This document shows, in pieces, positions 1-8,891 of a DNA stretch of 64,000 nt. The stretch comes from CAVYUC01 sp963771595 (GTDB lineage: Bacteria > Bacteroidota > Bacteroidia > Bacteroidales > Prolixibacteraceae): NCBI GenBank assembly GCA_963771595.1, contig CAVYUC010000017.1, positions 1 to 64,000 of the forward strand. Direction: 5' to 3'. The translations under genes were made by a program, and so were the position numbers. Every line of letters begins with the position of its first letter. Positions within the stretch are counted from its first letter, which is position 1. A model generated the notes under the pieces. The model was not told the origin of the DNA and made no database searches. It saw nothing but the letters and a program-made list of their open reading frames with translations.

Positions 1-676
1 AATTAAAATAGATGGTGGAATAAATGCTAAAACCTTCTTTATTCGTAAAGAGTTTCCGTTCGATATGCAGCACCGGCTGGTCTTTCTTTAACTGTAACAG
101 CTTTTTTATATTGTCTTCCGGTTTTATGGCTTTCAATTTCTGTTCGCCGCCCAAAATCTCAATCCGATATTGTTTTCGCAGGATTTCAAACAGCGATTTA
201 TTTTCAAACGAGAGGTTGGTAATTCTTGGCAAATACAAATTGGGCACGTGGTTAATATCGTAAAATACAGGCGCATCATCAACATAACGAAGCCGCTCCA
301 TATAAACACATCCTGCTTCTTTTTCAAGTTCCGAAAGTTCAAACGGAAATGAAGCCGGCCATGATTTAATCACTGGTTTTTGCAGAATATCAGTTTTCAA
401 ATAGCTTACGCCAATAGCAGACGCTGTCCCGGCAATTGATAAAATTCCAATGTTTTGAGGCGGTTTTCGCACAATGCTTCCCTTGCCCTGTTTTTTCAGA
501 ATAAGCCTGTCTTTCACCAGCGAATCGAGTGCGTGACGCACTGTAGGTCGCGTCATTCCATGCACCATACAAAGTTCATTTTCTGATGGCAATAAATTTC
601 CTTCTTCATAAACACCTGTTTCAATATGTTTACGGAGTACTTCATACAACTGGCGGTATTGAGGAATGTTTTCCAT
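1..676 (-). CDS. GntR/HutC-family transcriptional regulator (partial, runs off window start)
   Basis: The minus strand reads open from an ATG at 676 to the window edge (about 225 residues), so the C-terminus is missing. Residues 1-70 form a GntR winged helix (MENIPQYRQLYEVLRKHIE start, then LLPSENELC and a GMTRPTVRHALDSLVKD recognition helix). From about residue 85 a UTRA effector domain follows (YMERLRYVDDAPV, then VLHIERKLFTNKEGFSIYST). UTRA domains bind small metabolites, often sugar phosphates or amino-acid-like ligands. The gene diverges from the E2/E1 dehydrogenase genes, and the gap holds palindromes that fit its operators, so it probably controls them; the ligand is unknown. Family call is firm; target is inference. 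Confidence 0.9.
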   Translation of the reverse strand, partial: MENIPQYRQLYEVLRKHIETGVYEEGNLLPSENELCMVHGMTRPTVRHALDSLVKDRLILKKQGKGSIVRKPPQNIGILSIAGTASAIGVSYLKTDILQKPVIKSWPASFPFELSELEKEAGCVYMERLRYVDDAPVFYDINHVPNLYLPRITNLSFENKSLFEILRKQYRIEILGGEQKLKAIKPEDNIKKLLQLKKDQPVLHIERKLFTNKEGFSIYSTIYFN

Positions 677-714
677 GCGCTCAAAGTTAAAAATTTTTTA
701 AAACATTAAGAACA

Positions 715-730
715 ACTTGTAAATACAAGT
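715..730. promoter_or_regulatory. Putative GntR operator 1
   Basis: ACTTGTAAATACAAGT is a palindrome with 7-bp arms and a 2-bp centre, of the size GntR/HutC dimers bind. It lies 39 bp upstream of the gntR start and 127 bp upstream of the E2 start. A near-identical copy lies exactly 100 bp away. Function is inferred from position and symmetry. Confidence 0.55.
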
Positions 731-776
731 TATAAAATATAATTTTACACCTTCAAAATGAATAAAAATATTTAAT

Positions 777-789
777 CTTGATAATCAAG
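777..789. promoter_or_regulatory. Short palindrome CTTGATAATCAAG between the two operators
   Basis: The 13-bp sequence has perfect 6-bp arms and shares CTTG/CAAG ends with the two putative operators around it. It may be a weaker third site for the same regulator or a chance AT-rich palindrome. Confidence 0.3.
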
Positions 790-814
790 TCATTAATAAA
801 TAATTCGAATCAGG

Positions 815-830
815 ATTTGTAAATACAAGT
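815..830. promoter_or_regulatory. Putative GntR operator 2
   Basis: ATTTGTAAATACAAGT matches the site at 715-730 at 15 of 16 positions; its left arm has one mismatch. It ends 27 bp before the E2 start codon, where a bound repressor would block transcription. Function is inferred. Confidence 0.55.
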
Positions 831-857
831 AGAACAATATAATATAAACCAAAAAAT

Positions 858-2145
858 ATGGCAGTACCCGTTTTAATGCCCCGGCAGGGACAATCCGTCG
901 AATCGTGCATCCTGGGGCAGTGGTATAAATCGGTGGGAGAAGAAGTAAGCGAAGGTGATATTCTTTTCTCCTATGAAACGGACAAGGCATCTTTTGAAGA
1001 AGAGGCAAAAGCGAGTGGAATTCTTCTCGCTGCATTTTTTGAGGAAGGTGACGAAATACCCGTATTGACAAATGTCGCTGTAATTGGAAAAGAAGGTGAA
1101 CCGATAGAAGAATTCAGGCCCGGTGGTGATTTAGTCGAAGAAAGACCGGCAGAAACGGTAGAAGTGGAAGAATCACCAAAAGTGTTTGAATTCGAGGTGG
1201 AGGAATCTTCTGACGGACGCATTCGCATTTCCCCACTTGCAAAAAACATGGCGGAAAAGCTGGGAGTGGATATTCACACGCTGAAAGGTTCAGGTCCACG
1301 TGGCCGGATAATTGCCCGCGATGTGGAAGAAGCCTCAAAAGCAGTAACAGCTGAACCACAGGCTCAACCGGAAGCAAAACCTAAACATGAACCGTTTGCA
1401 GCAACTCCGGCCAAACCGGCAGTGGTGCTGGAATCGGGTGTTGATTTCGAAATAAAAACAATACCAAACATCCGGAAACTGATTGCCAATGCGATGCACC
1501 AGTCGCTGCAAAATTCGGCACAGCTCACCCACCACCTGAGTGCTGACGCCAGGCAAATTTTTAAGCTTCGGAAGAAATTTAAAAAAGAATACACTGAAGG
1601 AACAGTGAAACAGAATGTGACCATTAATGATTTGGTTTGCTTTGCCGTGATTCGTGCTTTGGAGAAATATCCTAGAGTGAACACCCACTACCTCGGTGAT
1701 AAAATGAAGTGGTTCAAAAAAGTACATCTTGGTCTGGCTGTGGATACCGACCGAGGACTAATGGTACCGGCACTGCAAAATGCAGATGATCTTTCCATCA
1801 CCGGACTTTCAGGTCAGCTGCTTCAACTGGCAGCGCAGGCACGGTCCGGAAATATAAATCCTGACCTCCTCAGTCCGGAGGCTGCAACATTTCACGGTTT
1901 CCAATCTCGGAAATTATGGCGTTGAAATGTTCACACCTGTAATTAATTTACCGCAAACTGCTATCCTCGGCGTGTGTACCATTATTTCCCGCCCAAAAGA
2001 AATTGAAGAAGGTGTATATGGTTTTGTCCCCATGCTTGGACTCTCATTGACCTACAACCACCAGGCACTCGACGGCGGCGAAGCAACACGTTTCCTGGCG
2101 GAGATTAAGGAGCAGATTGAGAATCTGCCACAGTTTAATGTTTAA
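858..2145 (+). pseudogene. 2-oxoacid dehydrogenase E2 (dihydrolipoyl acyltransferase), one frameshift
   Basis: E2 is the core of pyruvate/2-oxoacid dehydrogenase and passes the acyl group from lipoyl-lysine to CoA. Residues 1-75 are a lipoyl domain with the modified lysine near residue 43 (YETDKASFEEE). Around 118-160 lies an E1/E3-binding domain (RISPLAKNMAEKLGVDI, GPRGRIIARDVEEA). The rest is the acyltransferase domain, ending with the active-site motif HQALDGGE. The frame breaks at about 1893: after TTT one extra C gives a stop at 1923-1925, and dropping it restores TVSNLGNYGVEMFTP into the second frame (1927-2145). The repaired protein is about 428 residues, normal for E2. E1 follows downstream and is also frameshifted. 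It could be a true pseudogene or an assembly error. No E3 gene is in the window. Confidence 0.85.
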
Positions 2146-2163
2146 GGTTTAAAGTTTAAAGGG

Positions 2164-2240
2164 GTGGCAACATTTAATCGATTTGAAGATATTTTAGCAT
2201 TGCAAAAAGCAAATATCATTCAACTAAAAAATGTTTTTAA
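2164..2240 (+). pseudogene. Remnant of a four-helix-bundle (23S rRNA IVP-type) protein N-terminus
   Basis: From a GTG at 2164 the frame reads ATFNRFEDILALQKAN, which closely resembles the N-terminus of Bacteroidota four-helix-bundle proteins of the 23S rRNA intervening-sequence family (typically MATxxRFEDxxxWQKAR). The likeness stops after about 20-25 residues, and the frame then runs into a hairpin-rich repeat that is unlikely to be coding. I read it as a truncated gene end next to an inserted repeat. The assignment is by memory of the family motif. Confidence 0.45.
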
Positions 2241-2247
2241 TAGTTGG

Positions 2248-2426
2248 TTGAACCCGCTTCGGGGATCAAATCTCTACTGTCACTTAATCACGGGTTACAC
2301 CCGCGGCTATTTTAATTATATCCGCTTTGCGGATAACAGATGTCCATTGGACATCAACAATAATAGCCCCGTGCAAAGCTCGTGGGAAAATATAAATGGT
2401 GACAATCAACCCCAAAGCGGGTTGAA
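2248..2426. repeat. REP-like intergenic element bounded by a 17-bp inverted repeat
   Basis: The left end TTGAACCCGCTTCGGGG (2248-2264) and the right end CCCCAAAGCGGGTTGAA (2410-2426) are inverted copies matching at 15 of 17 bases. Inside are small hairpins (CCGCTTTGCGG near 2321 and TGTCCATTGGACA near 2340). This layout resembles dispersed hairpin elements common in Bacteroidota intergenic DNA. It sits between the E2 and E1 genes and may shape the transcript there. Confidence 0.6.
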
Positions 2427-2521
2427 TATGGTAAGTCAAAACATTGAAATGTAATTTACTTAACAAAAAACAATAAGTAAAGAAAGCTACAATCGAAAAA
2501 ATAAAAATTAAATACTATAAA

Positions 2522-4989
2522 ATGCCAAAACTACAATTCATAAATCCTGACGAGGTTAGAAAAGCCAGGCAACTGGAATTCAAACCGATACCTATTAATC
2601 AGTATCACAAAACAATTGAAGAAGAAAAAGAGAATTTCTCCAGGGAAGATTTCCTGCGTATTTATCATGATATGGTGGTGATTCGGGAGTTCGAAACCAT
2701 GTTGAACCTGATTAAAACCCGGGGGGAATACAATGAAATTCCATACAACCATCCGGGGCCGGCACATCTTTCCATCGGACAGGAAGCTGCTGCCGTGGGA
2801 ATGGCGTACAACCTGGGCGTTGAAGATTTTATCTTTGGTTCGCACCGAAGTCATGGTGAAATTCTGGCGAAAGGACTTTCAGCCATTTCACGGCTCGATG
2901 ATGAAACACTGGAAAACATCATGGAGAACCATTTCGACGGGAAAACACTGGCGCCGGTAAAAGCCGGGCATAAAGGAACAACCAAAGAACTGGCCATTAA
3001 ATTTCTAACCTACGGAACATTGCTGAAATTTTTGCCCGCGAAACCGGTTTCAACAAAGGGTTGGGCGGTTCGATGCATGCCTTTTTTACCCCCTTTGGTG
3101 TTTATCCGAACAATGCCATCGTGGGAGGCTCGGGCGATATTGCTGTGGGAGCTGCCTTGTTTAAAAAAGTTAATCGCAAAAAGGGAATCGTGGTTGCCAA
3201 CATCGGCGATGCGTCCATGGGGTGCGGTCCCGTTTGGGAAGGTTTGACATTCGCTACAATGGATCAGTTTACACAACTTTGGGAAGGCGATATGAAAGGC
3301 GGATTGCCGCTGATTGTAAACATCATGAACAACCAGTACGGTATGGGCGGACAAACCTGCGGCGAAACCATGGGATACGAAATAGCTGCCCGTATTGGTG
3401 TTGGACTGAATAAAGATCAAATGCATGCAGAACGTGTGGATGGCTATAACCCCCTGGCGGTAATTGATGCCTACAAACGGAAAATGAAAATCATCGAAGA
3501 GAAGAAAGGACCTGTTTTACTCGATGTGTTGACTTACCGTTACAGCGGCCACTCTCCTTCCGACGCTTCTTCCTACCGTTCAAAAGAAGAGGTGGAAGCC
3601 TGGGAAAAACAGGATTCCATTGTATGGTTTGGCAATGAACTGGTGAGAGCAGGAATTGCAAGTGAGAAAGAGCTGGAAAGCATTAAAAACAAAACAGTTG
3701 AAATCATTACCAACTCGCTGAAGCTGACCATCGACGATGAAGTTTCGCCCCATATGGACATGAAGAAACATCCAAACCTGATTGGCGAAATGATGTTCAG
3801 CGACACACCGGTGGACAAAATGGAAGACCGCGAACCTGAAGTAAACCACCCAATGGATGAAAATCCACGGGTAAAACAACTGGCCACCAAAGAACGGTTT
3901 ATGTTCGACGAAAACGGGAAGCCCCATTCCAAAATTAAAACCTACGGTTTGCGTGACGGCATTTTCGAAGCCATTATTGACAGGTTTTATAAAGACCCGA
4001 CACTGATTGCCTATGGCGAGGAAAACCGCGACTGGGGCGGTGCATTTGCAGTTTACCGCGGGTTGACAGAAGCCCTGCCTTACCACCGGTTGTTTAATTC
4101 GCCCATTTCGGAAGGCGCCATTGTGGGTACCGCTATCGGATATGCCATGTGCGGCGGCCGGGTGATTCCAGAAATTATGTATTGCGATTTCCTTGGGCGT
4201 GCCGGCGATGAAGTATTTAACCAGCTTCCCAAATGGCAGGCCATGAGCGGAAACGTACTTAAAATGCCGGTGACCATCCGTGTTTCAGTGGGCTCAAAAT
4301 ACGGGGCACAGCATTCTCAGGACTGGACAGCGCTGGCTGCACATATCCCCGGGTTAAAAGTAGTCTTCCCTGTAACTCCATACGACGCCAAAGGGTTGAT
4401 GAACAGCGCCCTGCAGGGAACTGACCCGGTGGTCTTCTTTGAAAGCCAGCGTATTTACGATATTGGTGAAATGTTTCACGAAGGCGGTGTACCGGAAGGC
4501 TATTATGAAATTCCGCTGGGTGAACCTGATATTAAAAGGGAAGGTACTGATATTACCATTTTAACCATCGGTGCCACATTGTACCGTGCACTGGATGCTG
4601 CAAAAATACTTGAAGAAAAATACAACCTTTCAGCCGAAGTGATTGATGCACGCTCATTGGTGCCGTTTAATTACGATTTGGTGATCGAGTCCGTCAAAAA
4701 GACAGGCCGCATTGTAATTTCCGGTGATGCATCTGGCCGCGGGTCATTCCTGCGCGATTTGGCTTCGAACATTACAGAACTTGCATTCGATTATCTCGAT
4801 GCCCCTCCGGTGGTGGTTGGTTCGCGCAACTGGATCATTCCTGCACATGAACTTGAAGATTATTTCTTCCCACAGCCGAAATGGATTATCGATGCAATTC
4901 ACGAGCGTATTCTTCCCTTGCCGGGGCATACTCCGGAAAACGATTTTACTGAAGAAGAACAACTGGATCGGAATGCACGGGGAATTTAG
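2522..4989 (+). pseudogene. 2-oxoacid dehydrogenase E1, fused alpha-beta subunits, one frameshift
   Basis: This thiamine-diphosphate enzyme decarboxylates a 2-oxoacid and acylates lipoyl-E2. The first half is the alpha part (HPGPAHLSIGQEAAAVGMA, the TPP motif from GDASMGCGPVWEG to NNQYGMG, SGHSPSDASSYR); the second half from about residue 480 of the repaired protein is the beta part (AYGEENRDWGGAFAVYRGL, SEGAIVGTAIGYA, GSKYGAQHSQDW). Such fusions are usual in Bacteroidota. The frame starting at 2522 fails at 3020-3022: aca-ttg-ctg should read one base further on to give AEIFARETGFNKGLGGSMHA, so one base is missing. The repaired protein is about 822 residues. The substrate (pyruvate or branched-chain 2-oxoacid) cannot be fixed from sequence. 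A terminator follows. Confidence 0.87.
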
Positions 4990-5046
4990 GCGCTGAAGGA
5001 ATCCATTTAAAAAAACCTAAGTGTGCATTCAAATTGATTACCATTT

Positions 5047-5083
5047 AAAAAAGGCAGCGGGTATTTATACCTGCTGCCTTTTT
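5047..5083 (+). terminator. Rho-independent terminator after E1
   Basis: AAAGGCAGCGGGTA and TACCTGCTGCCTTT pair around a short loop and a run of T follows. It lies about 60 bp after the E1 stop and closes the E2-E1 transcript. Confidence 0.8.
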
Positions 5084-5125
5084 GATGGATTTTAAAGTGA
5101 TGATCCAACGTTGTACTTATGCGTC

Positions 5126-5440
5126 TCATGCTGCTATCCGAATTCCTGTTTTTTTAATTTCAACTGCAAAAGGATTACCCGAATTAAAATCCTCATGAGA
5201 TATTGGATGTGGTTCAATTCTGGAATCAATCTTTGCTGCCAGCAATATCAATTGAACTTGCATTTCAAATCGTTTTGAATCATCCAAATCTGTAAAAATC
5301 AAGGCTAAATCGATATCGCTATCATCAGTAAATTTCCCTTTTGCATAAGAACCAAACAAGTAAGCACTCTCAACATTAGAAAACTTTTCTTTTATTAAAT
5401 CAAGATATTTTGCTATTGCAATATCAATGTTTTTATCCAT
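5126..5440 (-). CDS. MNT-type nucleotidyltransferase (antitoxin of HEPN/MNT pair)
   Basis: A 104-residue minimal nucleotidyltransferase. The GSX10DXD signature is present (G30-S31, D42, D44 in LFGSYAKGKFTDDSDIDLAL). In characterised HEPN/MNT systems the MNT protein inactivates the HEPN toxin by adding AMP to it. Its start overlaps the end of the HEPN gene by 28 bp, so the two are translated together, HEPN first. It could serve another nucleotidyl transfer role, but the pairing makes antitoxin the best reading. Confidence 0.85.
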   Translation of the reverse strand: MDKNIDIAIAKYLDLIKEKFSNVESAYLFGSYAKGKFTDDSDIDLALIFTDLDDSKRFEMQVQLILLAAKIDSRIEPHPISHEDFNSGNPFAVEIKKTGIRIAA

Positions 5441-5820
5441 GTTCTCAGTTCTTTTAATTTGTCAATCCACACAGCAGTAAAATCCGGAGTACATTGTTTT
5501 TTAAAACTCATTTTATAGTCATCATATCTGGCGTTTATGTTGAATACAGTAATTGTCGCCAGTTGCTCCTTTTGGTTACCGTTTAATTCTAAATCAGCTT
5601 TTTCAGCCAGTCTTAGCAGATTATGTATAAAAGGAGGATAATCTGATTTTACCTTTATGTAATATGCTTTCAGTAATTTTTCAATCATCAAATGTCCGAT
5701 GAAAAGCGACCAGCTATATCTTTTTGAATCAAACATTGCGATCAAAGTCTCAAAATCATCATCCGAGCCATCAATCCAATAGTTAATCAATTTATCTTTA
5801 TTTAAATCGTTGCTTTCCAT
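5413..5820 (-). CDS. HEPN-domain protein (putative toxin of HEPN/MNT pair)
   Basis: A 135-residue all-helical HEPN-like protein (SWSLFIGHLMIEKLLKAYYI, then NLLRLAEKADLEL, then NINARYDDYKMSF). HEPN toxins are usually ribonucleases using an Rx4-6H motif. Here the equivalent place reads ARYDDYKMSF with no histidine, so activity is uncertain; it may belong to the non-RNase branch of HEPN partners. The gene precedes and overlaps the MNT gene. A TACTTTTG -7 box (minus strand, 5826-5833) lies only 5 bp upstream of the ATG, which would give a nearly leaderless message. Confidence 0.82.
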   Translation of the reverse strand: MESNDLNKDKLINYWIDGSDDDFETLIAMFDSKRYSWSLFIGHLMIEKLLKAYYIKVKSDYPPFIHNLLRLAEKADLELNGNQKEQLATITVFNINARYDDYKMSFKKQCTPDFTAVWIDKLKELRTWIKTLILQ

Positions 5821-5946
5821 AACCTCAAAAGTACAAAATATATCAAATATCTATTTTTAATAATTACAAGGTAAAATCCCACACATCCTGTTCTCAAAAT
5901 TCACATAACCCTGCCAGTCCGATAATCCAGCGAGGCAAAGGAAGTT

Positions 5947-6639
5947 TTATTTTATAAATAATTTAAATCCAACTGAGATGTTAAATCCATATTCCAATCC
6001 TTCTAGCTCCCTGTACTCGAAATCATCATACATATCACGCTCAAAACATTGTGTTGGTATTGGATGAATCAGATTTGAAAATGCGTTATTTCTGATTTTT
6101 AATCCAAGGCCCAGGTAACTGTTTAATCCAAATTTTCGCCCCAGATTCTTAAACCTCCCAATGTTGAAATTGAAACCATATTTTTGTCTGAAATAGTCCG
6201 CCTGGTCGTAACGAATACACCCACCTTCAAATTGTCTGTAGCTTATATGATGAAAAACATCTTTATGATGAATATAATAAAGTTCGAACGAACCATAAGA
6301 AGTTACTTTTTTCGTTTGCTTCATTACATAATATAGTTCCGGCCTGATTTCCCATAATTCATAATCCTCTTCAAACATTTCATCAATAAATTGTGTGTAG
6401 GATATATTCTTATTTCCATATCCGGCATGGAGTCCGATTTTCCATTTTGGATGAATACCCCGTATATATCCAATCCTCCATCTTGGACTGTATTTGTTCA
6501 AGGATGAAAAAACATCAAACGTAAGGTAAGATTCTTTTTTTGCAGGTGAACTTTCAATGTTATCATTTTTTTGAGCACTCAGAATCAGTGTGCTTAAAAC
6601 CATTGTCAGTAGAATGAATATTTTGGGTAAGTGGTTCAT
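5947..6639 (-). CDS. Predicted outer-membrane barrel protein, unknown function
   Basis: 230 residues with a signal peptide ending LILSAQ (residues 1-22). The rest alternates polar and aromatic residues in short strands (WRIGYIRGIHPKWKIGLHAGYG, GSFELYYIHH, YGFNFNIGRF, YGFNISVGFKLFIK) and ends in a phenylalanine-containing beta-strand, as outer-membrane barrels of about eight strands do. I do not recognise a specific family. It is followed on the other side of a short gap by another exported protein on the same strand (6699-7406, upstream), so the two may be co-transcribed. Confidence 0.65.
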   Translation of the reverse strand: MNHLPKIFILLTMVLSTLILSAQKNDNIESSPAKKESYLTFDVFSSLNKYSPRWRIGYIRGIHPKWKIGLHAGYGNKNISYTQFIDEMFEEDYELWEIRPELYYVMKQTKKVTSYGSFELYYIHHKDVFHHISYRQFEGGCIRYDQADYFRQKYGFNFNIGRFKNLGRKFGLNSYLGLGLKIRNNAFSNLIHPIPTQCFERDMYDDFEYRELEGLEYGFNISVGFKLFIK

Positions 6640-6698
6640 CTTTTTAAAATTAATGCAGTTCCAATCTTCAAAAACTTCTGTTAATTTTTGGTTGCCGG

Positions 6699-7406
6699 TT
6701 AAAATTCATTCAGAGCCTTTGCGACACGTTTGCCAAAGAATGAATTCTTCACAGAAGGAGTGAATTTATTGTAATATTTTACAATAGTATCGTTTGAATA
6801 TTTAGTTAATAATCCAGCAGAATATACCCAATTTGGATGCTTTGCAATAGCGTTTAATTCAATGCTGTCGATTTGATTATTGATATGTGTTATTTCTTTT
6901 TCAACCAATTCATACTCTTTACTTCCAGGTAATGTTTTTTCTTTTAACAGAGTCAGTCGGTTAAATTCTTCTGAAAACGGAAATTCCATTTTATTGGTTT
7001 TACTCATTTGAATGTTGATGTCGTTTCCCTTCACGGAATAATTTAATCCATACGTGGCTATTGAAGCTGAAACAGAAATTTTTTGATGTGGTTGAATGAA
7101 AAACATAATTTCACGGTTTTTAAGCTCTTGGTTACTTGATTTGTCTTTTCTAAATGTCGTTTGGAATTCATCGCTGCTTAAATATACAAGATGCCACATG
7201 TCAACATTGCAGTTTAATCTATAATTAAATTTCCCGTTCGTACAGTAAGTTGTATCAAAAATTGGAGTTTCGCCCTGATTCATTGGCAAAACCAGTACAT
7301 TAATTACTGCTTTGCCAATCCCTTTAACCGCTCCCTTAATCTGAGTTTTTTGTGTATATCCCAAAAAGGACAACAAAACCAGGAATGCTGTGATTATTTG
7401 TCTCAT
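6699..7406 (-). CDS. Exported DUF4369-like protein lacking a thioredoxin domain
   Basis: 235 residues with a signal peptide (MRQIITAFLVLLSFLGYTQ). An N-terminal beta-domain (KTQIKGAVKGIGKAVINVLV, FIQPHQKISVSASI) and a helical tail ending FTPSVKNSFFGKRVAKAL match the non-catalytic N-terminal part of Bacteroidota TlpA/AhpC-type thiol-disulfide proteins (DUF4369 region). In those proteins a thioredoxin domain follows this tail; here the protein stops. It may be a stand-alone form or a truncated gene. It lies just upstream of the predicted barrel gene at 5947-6639. Confidence 0.6.
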   Translation of the reverse strand: MRQIITAFLVLLSFLGYTQKTQIKGAVKGIGKAVINVLVLPMNQGETPIFDTTYCTNGKFNYRLNCNVDMWHLVYLSSDEFQTTFRKDKSSNQELKNREIMFFIQPHQKISVSASIATYGLNYSVKGNDINIQMSKTNKMEFPFSEEFNRLTLLKEKTLPGSKEYELVEKEITHINNQIDSIELNAIAKHPNWVYSAGLLTKYSNDTIVKYYNKFTPSVKNSFFGKRVAKALNEF

Positions 7407-8034
7407 GATGTATTTTTTTTAGTACGTAAAATGAATTCTAAAAACCAAAAATAATGGAAGCAATGAAAAGTCTGTTTGTTATGATTTCGACTTTATCAAC
7501 ACAAATTGTTTCAGGAGTTAACAAAAATCCGGTTCTCTGTCCAATTCAACATTCGAATTTATGTTAAAAAATATGCTATTGCATATAATTCTTTGGTTTA
7601 TTTAATTTTCAGTTGGCTTAATATTAAAAGTTAATTCTTGATTCATCTGTGATTAATTTGCGCGGTAATGGTTAGTACAAGAAGAGTGCAGGATTTTAAA
7701 ACGATTTCCTTTCAAATTTGTACAGAGCCAAGCCGGCTTTTTATTAAATATCATTTTAAAACCGGCATCCATCAAAGACCAATTAACGGGGATTGAACAG
7801 GGCGAAAAGACTGGGAAACTTTGATTTCTTGTGTTGAACAATTTGCCTGTTAATAATTTTTTAAACCTAAAATCATAAATAAAAAAATTAACCTGGCATA
7901 AAAACAAAGGTTCTTTAATTGGAATATTGAAAGTGAAATTTGTACTTTTAAGAACTTTTGAAATCCTGCATAAAATAATAATTTATCTGCTGCAGCTATG
8001 CATGAATTATGTTATAAATTTAAAATATAAGCAA
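7407..8034. other. Intergenic region, no gene seen
   Basis: AT-rich DNA between divergent genes. A minus-strand reading frame at 7653-7907 has no recognisable domain or upstream signal and looks random. The frame of the downstream DUF1080 gene extends back to 7927, but the added residues do not resemble a signal peptide. Both flanking promoters must lie here; I cannot place them reliably. Confidence 0.5.
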
Positions 8035-8757
8035 ATGAAAAACTTGACTAATCTGTTCCTCTTCACATTTTTACTTGCACTTTACTCCTGTTCATCAGCA
8101 CAAAAAAATGAAAGTGAAATGAATACGCTCACATCAAAAGAAAAGAGTGAAGGTTGGGAATTGCTTTTCGATGGAAAGTCGCTCGACAATTGGAAAATGT
8201 TTAATGGCGGCGAAGTCACCGGCTGGAAAATTATCGATGGAATTTTGCACAATTCAGGTGTCGGCTCCGATCATGGCGGTGATATTATTACCAAAAAACA
8301 ATACGACAACTTTGAATTAACGCTGGAATGGAAAATTGCGCCGGAAAGTAATTCAGGTATTTTTTATCATGTGCAGGAAGGTGTTACAAATGCTATTTTT
8401 GAATCGGGTCCCGAATATCAGCTCATTGACGGAAAAGGATGGCCGGATGAACTGGAGCCTTCACAATACAGCGGCTCCAACTACGGCATGAATCCTCCTC
8501 AAGGTGGCGAAGTTAAACCGCTGGATGAATGGAATACAACGCGAATTATCGTTAATAATCCACATGTGGAACACTGGCTCAACGGAAAAAAAGTAGTAGA
8601 ATATGAATTATGGTCCAATGAATGGAAAGAAAACAAAGCCAACAGCAAGTGGGCCGATGCGCCACATTACGGCGAAGCAAAAACCGGCCATATCGGATTA
8701 CAGGATCATGGCGGACTTACCATGTTCAGGAACATTAAAATAAGGGAAATTAAATAG
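8035..8757 (+). CDS. DUF1080 (3-keto-disaccharide hydrolase-like) lipoprotein
   Basis: About 240 residues from the ATG at 8035, chosen because it begins a lipoprotein signal (MKNLTNLFLFTFLLALYSC, lipobox cysteine near residue 19); the frame is open further upstream but without a signal. The mature part is a single DUF1080 beta-sandwich (GWELLFDGKSLDNWKMF, GDIITKKQYDNFELTLEWK, NSGIFYHVQEG, HWLNGKKVVEYEL, HIGLQDHGG). Family members are exported concanavalin-like proteins; some hydrolyse 3-keto-glycosides. It stands alone, next to a membrane protease, so its substrate is unknown. Confidence 0.88.
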   Translation: MKNLTNLFLFTFLLALYSCSSAQKNESEMNTLTSKEKSEGWELLFDGKSLDNWKMFNGGEVTGWKIIDGILHNSGVGSDHGGDIITKKQYDNFELTLEWKIAPESNSGIFYHVQEGVTNAIFESGPEYQLIDGKGWPDELEPSQYSGSNYGMNPPQGGEVKPLDEWNTTRIIVNNPHVEHWLNGKKVVEYELWSNEWKENKANSKWADAPHYGEAKTGHIGLQDHGGLTMFRNIKIREIK

Positions 8758-8867
8758 AATACCGATTATTAATGATTTGCTGTGACCGGTTGTAATTATT
8801 AAAAGAGATGGACGGAGATAATCAATTTCAGTTTCCATTCCAATCTGTCTCAATCCATCTCTTTTTA

Positions 8868-8875
8868 TAACTTTG
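8868..8875 (+). promoter_or_regulatory. Bacteroidota -7 box for the CPBP protease gene
   Basis: TAACTTTG matches the TAnnTTTG consensus and ends 16 bp before the ATG at 8892, giving a leader of about 10 nt. The -33 region is weak. Confidence 0.4.
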
Positions 8876-8891
8876 CCAAAAATTTTATACA

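Noticed and set aside
2264..2454. Continuation of the 2164 frame as a real gene
   Set aside because: After about 25 residues it translates an inverted-repeat element.
7653..7907. 84-residue minus-strand frame
   Set aside because: No signal, domain or promoter; looks random in AT-rich intergenic DNA.
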